From the NCBI GenBank assembly GCA_052400685.1, contig JBQTGJ010000023.1: a stretch of DNA of 59,266 nt; one strand, 5' to 3'. The DNA is from CAZHHH01 sp052400685. GTDB taxonomy: Bacteria; Bacteroidota; Bacteroidia; Bacteroidales; Marinilabiliaceae. Shown piece by piece: positions 27,301 to 34,493 of the stretch. The notes under the pieces are model-generated. The model ran no database searches. It was not told the origin of the DNA and saw nothing but the letters and a program-made list of their open reading frames with translations. Position 1 is the first letter of the stretch. Each line of letters starts with the position of its first letter. The translations under genes were made by a program, and so were the position numbers.

Positions 27301-28375
27301 TTCAACTGGAGTGGTGACGATTAAACATGGTGCTAATATTTCGATTTATGGCGTCGGGAATTCTGGTGAACTGGAAAATATAGGCTTAAATATATGGGAT
27401 TATGAAAATGTGATTGTGAGAAATCTTAAAATTCATGAGATTTTATATCCCAACGATGCATTAACCATCGACGCTTGTAATCACGTTTGGATTGACCATT
27501 GTGAATTATATAGCAAAGTGGGTGATGGTATTGGATATGATACTTATGATGGTTTACTGGATATTAAGAGAGGCTCCAAATATGTTACCGTTTCGTGGTG
27601 TTATCTGCACGATCATATGAAGTGTTCATTAATTGGTCATACCGATAATACCAGTTCTCAGGCCGTTGACAGTCAAATGAGAATTACCTATCATCATAAT
27701 TATTTTTATAATACTGACGGGCGTAACCCAAGCATACGTTTTGGTGCAATTCATATGTTCAATAATTATTTTGATGTTATTGGCGATTATGGATTGGCAG
27801 CCAGGGATGGGGCTCACGCTTTGGTTGAAAATTGCCATTATAACGATGTTTTATTGTCCATGTCAACCGATAAATTCCCTGTGGATGGCTTACCTAATGG
27901 TTATATTTGTCAGTCCGGTAATCTTTTTACCGGTAATACCGGTAGTCCTGTTATTTCACAGACTGGTTGTGATTGGTGGAATATTCCCTATAACTATTCG
28001 CTCGATCCAGTAAGTTCTGTTGCTTCATTGGTGCCATCAAATGTAGGGGTCGGCATCATTGACGGATTGAAATCTACTGTTTTGGCACCTGAAATGGAAT
28101 CCCAATCGAAAATGGAGACCCATTTGTGTCAGTCTTATCCAAATCCGTTTACTGATGCGATAACGGTATCATTTATGCTTGAGAGCGAATCGGTGGTTGA
28201 ACTGGCCGTGTACGACATTCAAGGACGTAAAGTGGCTGTTTTAGCTTCAGGAAGTTATAATGCCGGTGAGCATACTGTTAATTCTGTTGAGTTGTCCGGA
28301 TTGCCGAGCGGTGTTTATGTCTGTCGCCTGAAGAGTGAAAGCAATATGGATTCTATTCGAATTATTAAAGAATAG
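24350..28375 (+). CDS. Multidomain secreted pectate lyase (PL9 + PL1) with T9SS tail
   Basis: This 1341-residue secreted enzyme combines two pectate-lyase folds that cleave polygalacturonate by beta-elimination. A signal peptide covers 1-20. A PL9-type beta-helix spans about 22-405, with the catalytic-lysine motif ADGFAAKL (K197) and DDGWDLYTK. Three divergent InlB-type (GTVSP...F-WTGD) repeats lie at about 415-485, 638-705 and 850-920. Two CBM6/35-like beta-sandwiches separate them at about 500-628 and 708-840. A PL1 beta-helix occupies about 924-1225, with WIDHC and the RNPSIR motif (R1125, R1130). The last 85 residues are a T9SS type A sorting domain (YPNPF, then GLPSGVYVCRL), so export and surface anchoring by type IX secretion is expected. 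An Asp run at 484-490 marks a linker, possibly calcium-binding. It is the only gene in its unit. Confidence 0.93.
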   Translation: MKKRTLILCLLSFWMVNIFGSSYYVAPGGNDSNSGTLSSPFKSLEKAVSLVSAGDYIYLRGGTYSMTVSSLVIDRSKSGSAGNLVHIFAYGSETPVLSFDDVENSSSRGIVQDAAYWHWKGITIEKAGDNGMLLSGNNNTIENCVFRSNHDTGLQLSRYNTSYTSISDWPSNNLIVGCEAFNNKDSDNEDADGFAAKLTCGTGNVFRNCVSHHNIDDGWDLYTKSDTGPIGVVFMENCIAHDNGILTDGVTSGGGDKNGFKLGSSSNTVNHILRRCVAFNNGKHGFTDNGNIGSIEFTNLTSYNNGDYNFHTRDNASHVFKNCVSFNGSHTDRIVGDASAPNAFTDTDTDWSFSASSSDFVTLSPGDNSAPLSNGFLNLKSSSPLVDAGVSSSGITYNGASPDLGAVEYGGSSTVTTYSLSTSVVGSGTVSPSSGSYPEGSNVTLTATPAAGWNFSYWTGDASGSSNPLSVTMSSDRAITAVFVNDDDDDDGDTGGVVDGSTVRIEDTDAGTISYDGSLKSYGDADNGTAINLSNSVGQQIVWNYSATSSGTYGITLRYTRKASMVNNVKIIVNGGSAQTLSLPETTSSVFATASLNVSLNSGVNEIILETSADGESADIDWIEITGGSETTDPSITYSLTTSVTGEGTISPSQGTYEAGTSVVLVATPASGWIFESWSGGYTGTTATVVMDDNKYVTATFVQVTGQNSIVIQENTIGFCGVDGTVDSDNAGYTGSGFANTTNASSTGVDYKVSSTGGSATLTVQYANGSTDRPAKVIVNGSTVVASFSMPSTGSWTSWTSVSTAITLNSGVNTIRLEATTSGGLANVDYVEFLGNGLAAVDCDASSSESYNLTVSVNGSGSVSPASASYDVGTTVLLTASPSSGWTFDSWSGSVSGTSNPLTVVVNSDMNVTANFTQSSSGDANFDMIGYATVNADGYTTTTGGAGGSVTTVSSLSALQAWASDRENNTSPAILYIDGKISASSTGVVTIKHGANISIYGVGNSGELENIGLNIWDYENVIVRNLKIHEILYPNDALTIDACNHVWIDHCELYSKVGDGIGYDTYDGLLDIKRGSKYVTVSWCYLHDHMKCSLIGHTDNTSSQAVDSQMRITYHHNYFYNTDGRNPSIRFGAIHMFNNYFDVIGDYGLAARDGAHALVENCHYNDVLLSMSTDKFPVDGLPNGYICQSGNLFTGNTGSPVISQTGCDWWNIPYNYSLDPVSSVASLVPSNVGVGIIDGLKSTVLAPEMESQSKMETHLCQSYPNPFTDAITVSFMLESESVVELAVYDIQGRKVAVLASGSYNAGEHTVNSVELSGLPSGVYVCRLKSESNMDSIRIIKE

Positions 28376-28385
28376 ACTCTATTTA

Positions 28386-28520
28386 ATGTCTGTTCATAAA
28401 GTCAGACGTTTGATCTGAAAAGTTGAAATTCAAGGCCTGCGCAGCTCTTAAAATGTGAGTTTGCTATTGTAAGTGACCTTTTTAGAGCATGCGTAACGCT
28501 GAAGTTAGACTTTTATATAT
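28386..28520 (+). repeat. Dispersed palindromic element (copy G)
   Basis: It begins about ten bases after the pectinase stop with TGTCTGTTCATAAAGTC. It carries TTGAAATTCAAGGCCTGCG and ATGCGTAACGCTGAAGTTAGACTTTTATA. It runs into the terminator behind it. Confidence 0.7.
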
Positions 28521-28560
28521 TAAAAAGTCCCTGTCGCCATAAGCTTCAGGGACTTTTTTT
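28521..28560. terminator. Bidirectional terminator between pectinase and FadL-like gene
   Basis: AAAAAGTCCCTG / CAGGGACTTTTT is a perfect 12-base stem with A/T tracts on both sides, placed between two convergent genes. Confidence 0.85.
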
Positions 28561-28601
28561 ACTCAATGAAAAGGATCGTTTTAGTTCGATTGGTATAATT
28601 T

Positions 28602-30146
28602 TTAAAAACGCCAGCCCAGGGTTACTGCTATTTGGTGCAGCTTAGAGGTGATGCTGGCCGGTTCCTGATCTTCTTCGGCTACGAATCCTGAATAATATAA
28701 GGAGTAAGTATTTTTTTCAAGTCGCATCCGATAGGCCACATCAACAAACATATTATTCATACGGTAACCAAAACCGCCTGAAAATGTCTGGTAGCTATCA
28801 TCGTTATTTATGTAGTCTTTGTTGTAAGGGCTTTGAAAATATCCGTAACCGGCCCGTAGTGAAAAAGTCTCTGTAGGTTTGTATTCACCACCAACCCGGA
28901 TGTTGTGGGTGGCTTTGAAAGTGTCTTTAATATTGTCGTTACGCCAGTTTGTAATTTCCATATCGTCAATAGAGCCTTCTTTGCTTTTAAACTGCATGGA
29001 AGCATAATCGGTATATTCATAATCAACACTGATCAAACCTTTATTACCAAAGGTATAGGCGGCGCTACCAATTGCTTTGTAGGGCGTGTTGAAGTTGTAG
29101 GAATATTCGCCGTAAGGTGAGTCATAGCCGCTATAATCACCAAAGCCTTGTGGCAGATAGGTGTGGTAGGAGTATTCCTCATCAACCGAATAGTAGGTTG
29201 GTGAGTGAAAGGCTGCTCCAATACGTAACGAGCTGGTTGGTTTGTAAATAACCCCAACTTTTAGGTTGACTCCCAGACCACTGGTATTTAGTTTTTCTTT
29301 GTATGTATAGTTTTCCAGATAGGTCCATGGTGTCTCTGCCAGGGTTGGTTCCTCATAATGCTGCATCTCCTTTTTATAATTGAAAGTAGCAATGCCTAAC
29401 GTTCCGCCTAAGTAAAAGGTGTTGCTGAAATTGGCGCCGAAAGAAAGGTCAAAATCACCACCATTACCTTTTTCTGTTAGTAACCGTCTTTGATTAATAC
29501 CATTAGTTGGGCCCCATTGTGGATTGCCTTCTCCGTCTAGGTCTTCAAAGGCGTGGTAGTAACCGGTGGAAATATTGGGGTCGTCAATTGCTTCCGAATT
29601 GAGAGGATCCATTAAAAAAGAATCATAAGCCAGACCTGTTCTGGCATCAAGTTGGTTGTTACTCAGACCGTCTGCCGAGTAGACGAATTCATCCAGTAGT
29701 GACGAGTAGATGCCGTTGCCTTGTATAAAGGTGTTCTTTTTAAAGCTGTTATTGCGTGAATAACCGATGGCGAAATGCGTGCTTATTAAACCGGTTGTAG
29801 TTTCGTGCATCGGTTTGTATGTTGCTACATAACCTATTTGTTGTAGCGGAAACGAGTATTTATCTTCTTCGCCGGTATAACCGTAATAATCACTGCTGGT
29901 TTGGTTCAGATGCAACGAAGGGGTAAAGGTAAACTCGCTGCTTCGGTATACAGCAATACCTGCCGGGTTAATACCTATGCCGGAATAATCACCTCCCAGT
30001 GCTCCCAAGGCACCTCCCAAAGAGATGCTCCGGGCTGTTCCCGAGGGCCGGGTGAGCGATAATCTGAGTGCGTCATCGGTGTTTTGGGCCATTAATCCGA
30101 TTGATGCTATTGACAGGATCGATAGTATGGTTGGGATACGTTTCAT
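28602..30146 (-). CDS. FadL/OmpP1/TodX-family outer membrane transport protein
   Basis: This 514-residue beta-barrel belongs to the FadL-like family that carries hydrophobic compounds across the outer membrane. It has a signal peptide (1-20, ending GLMAQ). The family's N-terminal plug pattern (ARSISLGGALGALGGDYSGIGINPAGIAVYRSSEF) is followed by alternating amphipathic strands with many Tyr/Asp. The C-terminal strand ends in the barrel-typical aromatic residue (GWRF). It lies 78 bases downstream of the low-complexity lipoprotein gene on the same strand, with no clear promoter in the gap, so the two may form one unit. Confidence 0.9.
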   Translation of the reverse strand: MKRIPTILSILSIASIGLMAQNTDDALRLSLTRPSGTARSISLGGALGALGGDYSGIGINPAGIAVYRSSEFTFTPSLHLNQTSSDYYGYTGEEDKYSFPLQQIGYVATYKPMHETTTGLISTHFAIGYSRNNSFKKNTFIQGNGIYSSLLDEFVYSADGLSNNQLDARTGLAYDSFLMDPLNSEAIDDPNISTGYYHAFEDLDGEGNPQWGPTNGINQRRLLTEKGNGGDFDLSFGANFSNTFYLGGTLGIATFNYKKEMQHYEEPTLAETPWTYLENYTYKEKLNTSGLGVNLKVGVIYKPTSSLRIGAAFHSPTYYSVDEEYSYHTYLPQGFGDYSGYDSPYGEYSYNFNTPYKAIGSAAYTFGNKGLISVDYEYTDYASMQFKSKEGSIDDMEITNWRNDNIKDTFKATHNIRVGGEYKPTETFSLRAGYGYFQSPYNKDYINNDDSYQTFSGGFGYRMNNMFVDVAYRMRLEKNTYSLYYSGFVAEEDQEPASITSKLHQIAVTLGWRF

Positions 30147-30224
30147 AAGTCATGATTTAGGCCTATACCAGGCTATAGTATTTTGTTTTAAAAAGGATAA
30201 AAACCGTTTTATACTTTTGTAATA

Positions 30225-31793
30225 TTATCGTCTCCTTGAGCTACTGCTGCCACTACTACTTCTTGAAGAACTGCTTCCCGAAGAGCTGCTTCTTGACGAA
30301 CTACTGCTGCTGCTTGAAGGGGCAGAATAGCTGGATGAGGAGCTGCTTCTGGATGGTGCTGAGTAGCTTGAACTTGATGATCGTGAAGGACTGCTGTAGG
30401 TTTGCGTCCGGCTACGACTGCTGCTACTGCTACCTTGTTGATAGGTTGTCCGTTTTTGTCCGGAAGAGGTGTTGACTTTGCTGCCACTTGAACTGCGCAC
30501 GGTCGAACTGTTTCGTGTGCCGGAGGTCGGGGTGTAACTCGGTCTTGAGTTACTACTACTGCTACTCTGTATCTGACGTGTTGTGCTACCCCCGCTCTGA
30601 ACAGTCCCGGTTGTAGGTGTTGTGCTGCTGCTCCTGACTCTGGTATAAGTTGCCCGGTTGTATACGGGGCGAGTGTTCGATTCAGAGGGCGTATAAGTCG
30701 GCGTGTAACTTCTACGCGTAGTTGCACTGGTTCTGTTTGTCGTTTCTGTTGAAACACCATTGACCGATGTTCTGCTGGTGGCCTGTCGACTGCTTTGTGT
30801 TGCAGTTGATGAACGTGATGAACGTGTTTCATCAACCTGAGCGCGTGCGCTGGATGAGGTTCTGCTTTCGCGGGAAGACAGTGATGAGCCCGTGCGGGAA
30901 GCTGACGTGCGGTCAACAGCGCTGCTTACGCCCCGGGGGGTGCTTACACGACGTGCAGTGGTGCTGGTGCCGGAACGAGGACCGTTATATGTGTTGACTG
31001 AGTATTGATTGTTGTGATACCCATAGTAATGATTGTGATGATGTCCACCATAATAATAGTTGTTGTAATATGGATAGCCAAACCCTGTATAATAGGGATA
31101 ACCCCAGCTATTATAGCCATAATAAAACGGATCGTAATAATTCCATCCGAAGCCAACGCTCCAGTTGCTGTATGGATAGCGGTAACTCCATCCGAAGTTT
31201 AATCCTACAGGACTATACCAACTGTTATAATCGTAATAATCGTACCAGCGATTATACCATTTGGGCACTGCGTATGCATAATTCCCATCTACATAAACAT
31301 TCCAGTCGTAATTGTTGTAGTAAACAACTTCGCTGTAGAATGGTGAATAGTATGGTATGCGAATGGACGGGCCGTGAAAACGAATGATGCGTTCAGCATA
31401 GTCACGATCGAAGTTACTACCATCAAAGCCATCGATCCAGTATCCGGTTTCGTCATTGTAGTAAACGAGCGTGTCAATTTCCTGATCGCTGTCGTTACTT
31501 AATATAGATGAATACTCTTTTTGTATTTCGGTGAAATCACGGTTATCTTCATTTTTATGGATGCTTTCGTAGTCTCTTTGCTGAGCCGACGCTGATTTAT
31601 AATCTGCTTTTTGTTCTTCCTGAGTCAGCGATGGCACTGGTGCAAAGGCTTGTGATAAGCTTTCCCTTGTTTCACCGGGTACATAGTAGATGTCGTCGTA
31701 ATAGACACCCGGTCCTGCCAACTGACTACTGGTAGCGCAGGCCCCTAACAGCATTAATGCTGCAAATCCGATTGTAAGGTTTATTGCTCTCAT
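30225..31793 (-). CDS. Low-complexity lipoprotein (Tyr/Asn/Gly-rich centre, Ser/Thr/Arg tail)
   Basis: I do not recognise a characterised family. The 522-residue product has a lipoprotein signal (lipobox LLGAC, Cys at about 19). A normal-looking N-terminal part runs to about residue 160. A centre at about 165-270 is extremely rich in Tyr, Asn, Gly and Trp (YYNNYDWNVY, GYPYYTGFGYPYYNN, GGHHHNHYYGY). The last 250 residues are almost only Ser, Thr and Arg, with poly-Ser runs, and end in RRR. Such composition suggests a disordered or adhesive cell-surface protein (inference). Reading with a strong purine-rich AGGAGGAG ribosome site just before the ATG supports the start; such sites are unusual in this phylum. 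It precedes the FadL-like gene. Confidence 0.7.
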   Translation of the reverse strand: MRAINLTIGFAALMLLGACATSSQLAGPGVYYDDIYYVPGETRESLSQAFAPVPSLTQEEQKADYKSASAQQRDYESIHKNEDNRDFTEIQKEYSSILSNDSDQEIDTLVYYNDETGYWIDGFDGSNFDRDYAERIIRFHGPSIRIPYYSPFYSEVVYYNNYDWNVYVDGNYAYAVPKWYNRWYDYYDYNSWYSPVGLNFGWSYRYPYSNWSVGFGWNYYDPFYYGYNSWGYPYYTGFGYPYYNNYYYGGHHHNHYYGYHNNQYSVNTYNGPRSGTSTTARRVSTPRGVSSAVDRTSASRTGSSLSSRESRTSSSARAQVDETRSSRSSTATQSSRQATSRTSVNGVSTETTNRTSATTRRSYTPTYTPSESNTRPVYNRATYTRVRSSSTTPTTGTVQSGGSTTRQIQSSSSSNSRPSYTPTSGTRNSSTVRSSSGSKVNTSSGQKRTTYQQGSSSSSRSRTQTYSSPSRSSSSSYSAPSRSSSSSSYSAPSSSSSSSSRSSSSGSSSSRSSSGSSSSRRR

Positions 31794-32114
31794 GATTTCT
31801 CCTCCTCATTGGTTTGTTGAATAACAGCAAAATTTGTACCAAAAACCGCTTATTATCTGAGCTTAATGTTAAATTGAACAGCTGTTCCGAATAACGTGGG
31901 CGAAGTCTTTTGAATTACGAAGTCTGATTCCCGATTTCAGTGCGATGTAAGCAGTTTCACGAATACAATTAAATTGTTTTATTCTGTCGGTTAATACTTT
32001 TGTTTTGGAGCGTTTGGGTTATAGGTCTTACAAGATACACAAAAAGTGGCGTTAATTGATTCTGTTTACCTGAAATTATAAACAGAGGGTTGAAAAGAAA
32101 GTTGTGTATTATCT

Positions 32115-32185
32115 GAGATGTCTTTTGTGTAAATGACCATTTGGAGCGCAAGCGTAACGCAGAAGTTGGATATTGTATTTAAACC
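32115..32185 (+). repeat. Dispersed element, right-half copy (H1)
   Basis: TGTAAATGACCATTTGGAGCGCAAGCG...AACGCAGAAGTTGGA matches the right half of the complete copy 100 bases downstream; a left half is not clear. Confidence 0.6.
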
Positions 32186-32220
32186 TTAAGACCTAAGCTC
32201 GTGTCTGTCCGTAAAACCGG

Positions 32221-32340
32221 GAGTTTGAGTATCCCGTTCAGATTCAGGGCTTACGCCGCTCGGGAAATGTGAGTTTACTGGTGTAAATGGCCATTTGGAA
32301 CGCAAGCGTAACGCAGAAGTTGGACTGTATACTCAAACTC
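32221..32340 (+). repeat. Dispersed palindromic element, complete 120-base copy (H2)
   Basis: Exactly 120 bases, with perfect 12-base terminal inverted repeats GAGTTTGAGTAT / ATACTCAAACTC. The core includes TCAGATTCAGGGCTTACG, AAATGTGAGTTTAC, AATGGCCATTTGGA and AAGCGTAACGCAGAAGTTGGACT. Confidence 0.9.
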
Positions 32341-32474
32341 TGACTGAACAATCTTTTTTAATGGTGCTATAAATCGGGTGATTATTTCTATTTTTGTGTC
32401 TTCGAAAAAATTTTGTAGTTGGGTCTCAAAAAACTGCAAAATCTTAACTAATTGATAAAGAAAGCACAATTTTT

Positions 32475-33950
32475 ATGGCAAAAGTATTGACTAGTCGTGC
32501 GGATAATTATTCGCAATGGTACAATGAGTTGGTTGTAAAGGCCGATCTGGCCGAAAATTCTGCCGTTAGAGGGTGTATGGTTATTAAGCCATACGGATAT
32601 GCTATCTGGGAGAAAATGCAAAGAGCTTTAGACGATATGTTTAAGGAAACAGGGCATGTTAACGCTTATTTTCCGTTGTTTATCCCCAAATCATTTTTTA
32701 GTAAAGAAGCTGCTCATGTCGATGGTTTTGCCAAGGAATGTGCCGTGGTTACTCACTATCGTTTGATGAATGATCCAAATGGTAAGGGCGTGGTTGTTGA
32801 TCCTGATGCGAAGTTAGAGGAGGAGTATATTGTCCGGCCAACTTCTGAAACAATCATTTGGAATACTTATAAAAACTGGATTCAATCGTACCGCGATTTA
32901 CCGCTTCTGGTTAACCAGTGGGCCAATGTGGTGCGGTGGGAGATGCGAACCCGTTTGTTTCTTCGTACCGCTGAGTTTCTTTGGCAGGAGGGACATACTG
33001 CCCATGCTACCAAACAGGAAGCCATACTGGAAACGGAGACGATGTTAAATGTCTATTCTAAATTTGCCGAAAACTGGATGGCGATGCCGGTGGTTAAAGG
33101 CTATAAAACAGCCAACGAACGGTTTGCCGGTGCACTTGAAACGTTGACTATCGAGGCTTTGATGCAGGATGGAAAAGCCTTGCAGAGTGGAACATCTCAC
33201 TTCCTGGGGCAGAATTTTGCCAAAGCTTTTGATGTGAAGTTTGCCAATGACGAAGGACGAGAAGAGTATGTCTGGGCTACCTCCTGGGGCGTTTCAACCC
33301 GACTGATGGGTGCACTTGTGATGGCGCATTCAGATGATAAAGGGTTGGTGTTGCCTCCTAAATTGGCGCCCATACAGGTGGTCATTGTTCCTATTTATAA
33401 GAAAAATGAGGAATTGGCTAAGATAACTGAAACTGTTAACGGCATCGTTGAAAGATTGAAGGCTTTGGGTATTTCAGTGAAATTTGACAACGATGACAAA
33501 CGTAAGCCGGGCTGGAAATTTGCTGAGTATGAGTTGAAAGGTGTTCCGGTACGTTTGGCGGTAGGACCGCGCGATCTGGAAAATGGAACCGTTGAGGTGG
33601 CTCGCCGTGATACGCTTACCAAAGAAGTTCTTCCTATGGAGGGCCTTGAATTGAAGGTGCAGAAATTGTTGGACGACATACAGTCTTCCATCTATGATAA
33701 AGCGTTGGCTTTTCGTGCTAATATGACCACAAAAGTAGACGATTATGAGGAATTTAAACGCCTGCTTGACGAGAAAGGTGGATTTTTCCTTTGTCACTGG
33801 GATGGTACTACGGAGACCGAAGAACGCATAAAAGCCGAAACTAAGGCCACCATACGATGCATTCCGCTGGATGCGCCCGATGAACCGGGACAGTGTATGG
33901 TTACCGGTAAACCTTCGGCCCGAAGGGTATTAATGGCACGTGCGTATTAA
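32475..33950 (+). CDS. proS: Prolyl-tRNA synthetase (archaeal/eukaryote-type)
   Basis: ProS charges tRNA-Pro with proline. The 491-residue protein is the short archaeal/eukaryote-type ProRS used by Bacteroidota, without the editing insertion of E. coli ProRS. Class II motif 2 is RWEMRTRLFLRTAEFLWQEG, followed by HTAHA. Motif 3 is GVSTRLMGALVMAHSDDKG. The anticodon-binding domain (about 290-395) begins with IQVVIVPIY. The zinc-binding-like C-terminal domain (about 400-491) ends with the family-typical tyrosine (RVLMARAY). It is a single gene with a perfect terminator. Confidence 0.96.
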   Translation: MAKVLTSRADNYSQWYNELVVKADLAENSAVRGCMVIKPYGYAIWEKMQRALDDMFKETGHVNAYFPLFIPKSFFSKEAAHVDGFAKECAVVTHYRLMNDPNGKGVVVDPDAKLEEEYIVRPTSETIIWNTYKNWIQSYRDLPLLVNQWANVVRWEMRTRLFLRTAEFLWQEGHTAHATKQEAILETETMLNVYSKFAENWMAMPVVKGYKTANERFAGALETLTIEALMQDGKALQSGTSHFLGQNFAKAFDVKFANDEGREEYVWATSWGVSTRLMGALVMAHSDDKGLVLPPKLAPIQVVIVPIYKKNEELAKITETVNGIVERLKALGISVKFDNDDKRKPGWKFAEYELKGVPVRLAVGPRDLENGTVEVARRDTLTKEVLPMEGLELKVQKLLDDIQSSIYDKALAFRANMTTKVDDYEEFKRLLDEKGGFFLCHWDGTTETEERIKAETKATIRCIPLDAPDEPGQCMVTGKPSARRVLMARAY

Positions 33951-34025
33951 GAGTGCTGCAATGAAAGTGTATTTCCTTTCTGTAACCAGTTAACATTTGG
34001 TGGCGTAAAGGTCACGATAAAGAAT

Positions 34026-34065
34026 AAACAAAAAGTCCGGCATATTTATGCCGGACTTTTTGTTT
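34026..34065. terminator. proS terminator
   Basis: A perfect 18-base stem, AAACAAAAAGTCCGGCAT / ATGCCGGACTTTTTGTTT, encloses a four-base loop 75 bases after the proS stop. It could act in both directions. Confidence 0.9.
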
Positions 34066-34149
34066 GTATGTATCTGTTGATACTAATTGGTGCTTGCCCA
34101 TAAACTAAATGCTTGAAATCACTATTGTCCGGTAAAAAATATATTTTCC

Positions 34150-34231
34150 ATTTAAGTGCTCAAGCCGCACGGGCTTTTACTTTTTTTCTACAGCAAAAAA
34201 AAGTAAACAAAAAATGCCGCCGCTGCAAGTA
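34150..34231. repeat. Poly-T/poly-A hairpin element
   Basis: AAGCC/GGGCTT forms a small hairpin, followed by TTTTACTTTTTTT (34175-34187) facing AAAAAAAAGTAAAC (34195-34208). It joins directly to the REP-like repeat. It resembles the 18440-18560 element in style. Confidence 0.6.
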
Positions 34232-34436
34232 ATTTCCTAAAAATCAATTTTATTGTCTAAAATCCGGGAACTCGCTTCGCTCAGACAGCCCGGATTTCTT
34301 TACGCCAATAAAATTGATTTTCTTAACGGAAATTCCTTGAGGCGGAAAGCAACCCCAATATCTCCTAAAATTTCTGGCTCGCACATTGGAGCTGGGTTCT
34401 AATCATTTCTCTAAATTTTTACCGGACACCAATGGT
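34232..34436 (-). repeat. REP-like ~195-base palindromic repeat (copy 1)
   Basis: This block recurs in opposite orientation at 57810-58005 with only scattered differences. Nested inverted repeats lie inside: AATCAATTTTATTG / CAATAAAATTGATT (34242-34255 and 34306-34319) around AAATCCGGG / CCCGGATTT (34260-34268 and 34289-34297). The outer part (CCAATATCTCC, GAGCTGGGTTCTAATC) is not palindromic. The minus orientation is given so that it matches copy 2 on the plus strand. Confidence 0.85.
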
Positions 34437-34437
34437 T

Positions 34438-34490
34438 TGAAATATAAAGTTCAAATTCAAGCATACAGCAGAAGTTGACTTTATCGACAA
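34438..34490 (+). repeat. Dispersed element, internally deleted copy (J)
   Basis: Both ends remain (AATATAAAGTTCAAATTCAAG and CAGAAGTTGACTTTATCGACAA) but the middle 60-70 bases are missing. It stops three bases before the stop codon of the minus-strand M3 peptidase gene. Confidence 0.75.
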
Positions 34491-34493
34491 ATA

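Larger units (their letters stand above)
31794..32474. other. 681-base spacer upstream of proS, largely repeat-derived
   Basis: No gene is seen. It contains a right-half copy of the dispersed element and one complete 120-base copy, listed separately, plus a -7 box for proS (TATTTTTG at 32389-32396, 79 bases before the start; no matching -33 box). Short open frames here overlap the repeats and have no family likeness. Confidence 0.6.

Noticed and set aside
30209..30916. 235-residue minus-strand frame rich in His, Pro, Arg and Ala
   Set aside because: It is an out-of-frame shadow of the Ser/Thr/Arg tail of the lipoprotein gene at 30225-31793.
34232..34436. Coding sequence of a transposase
   Set aside because: All frames are interrupted and the sequence is dominated by nested inverted repeats; it is better explained as a REP-like element.
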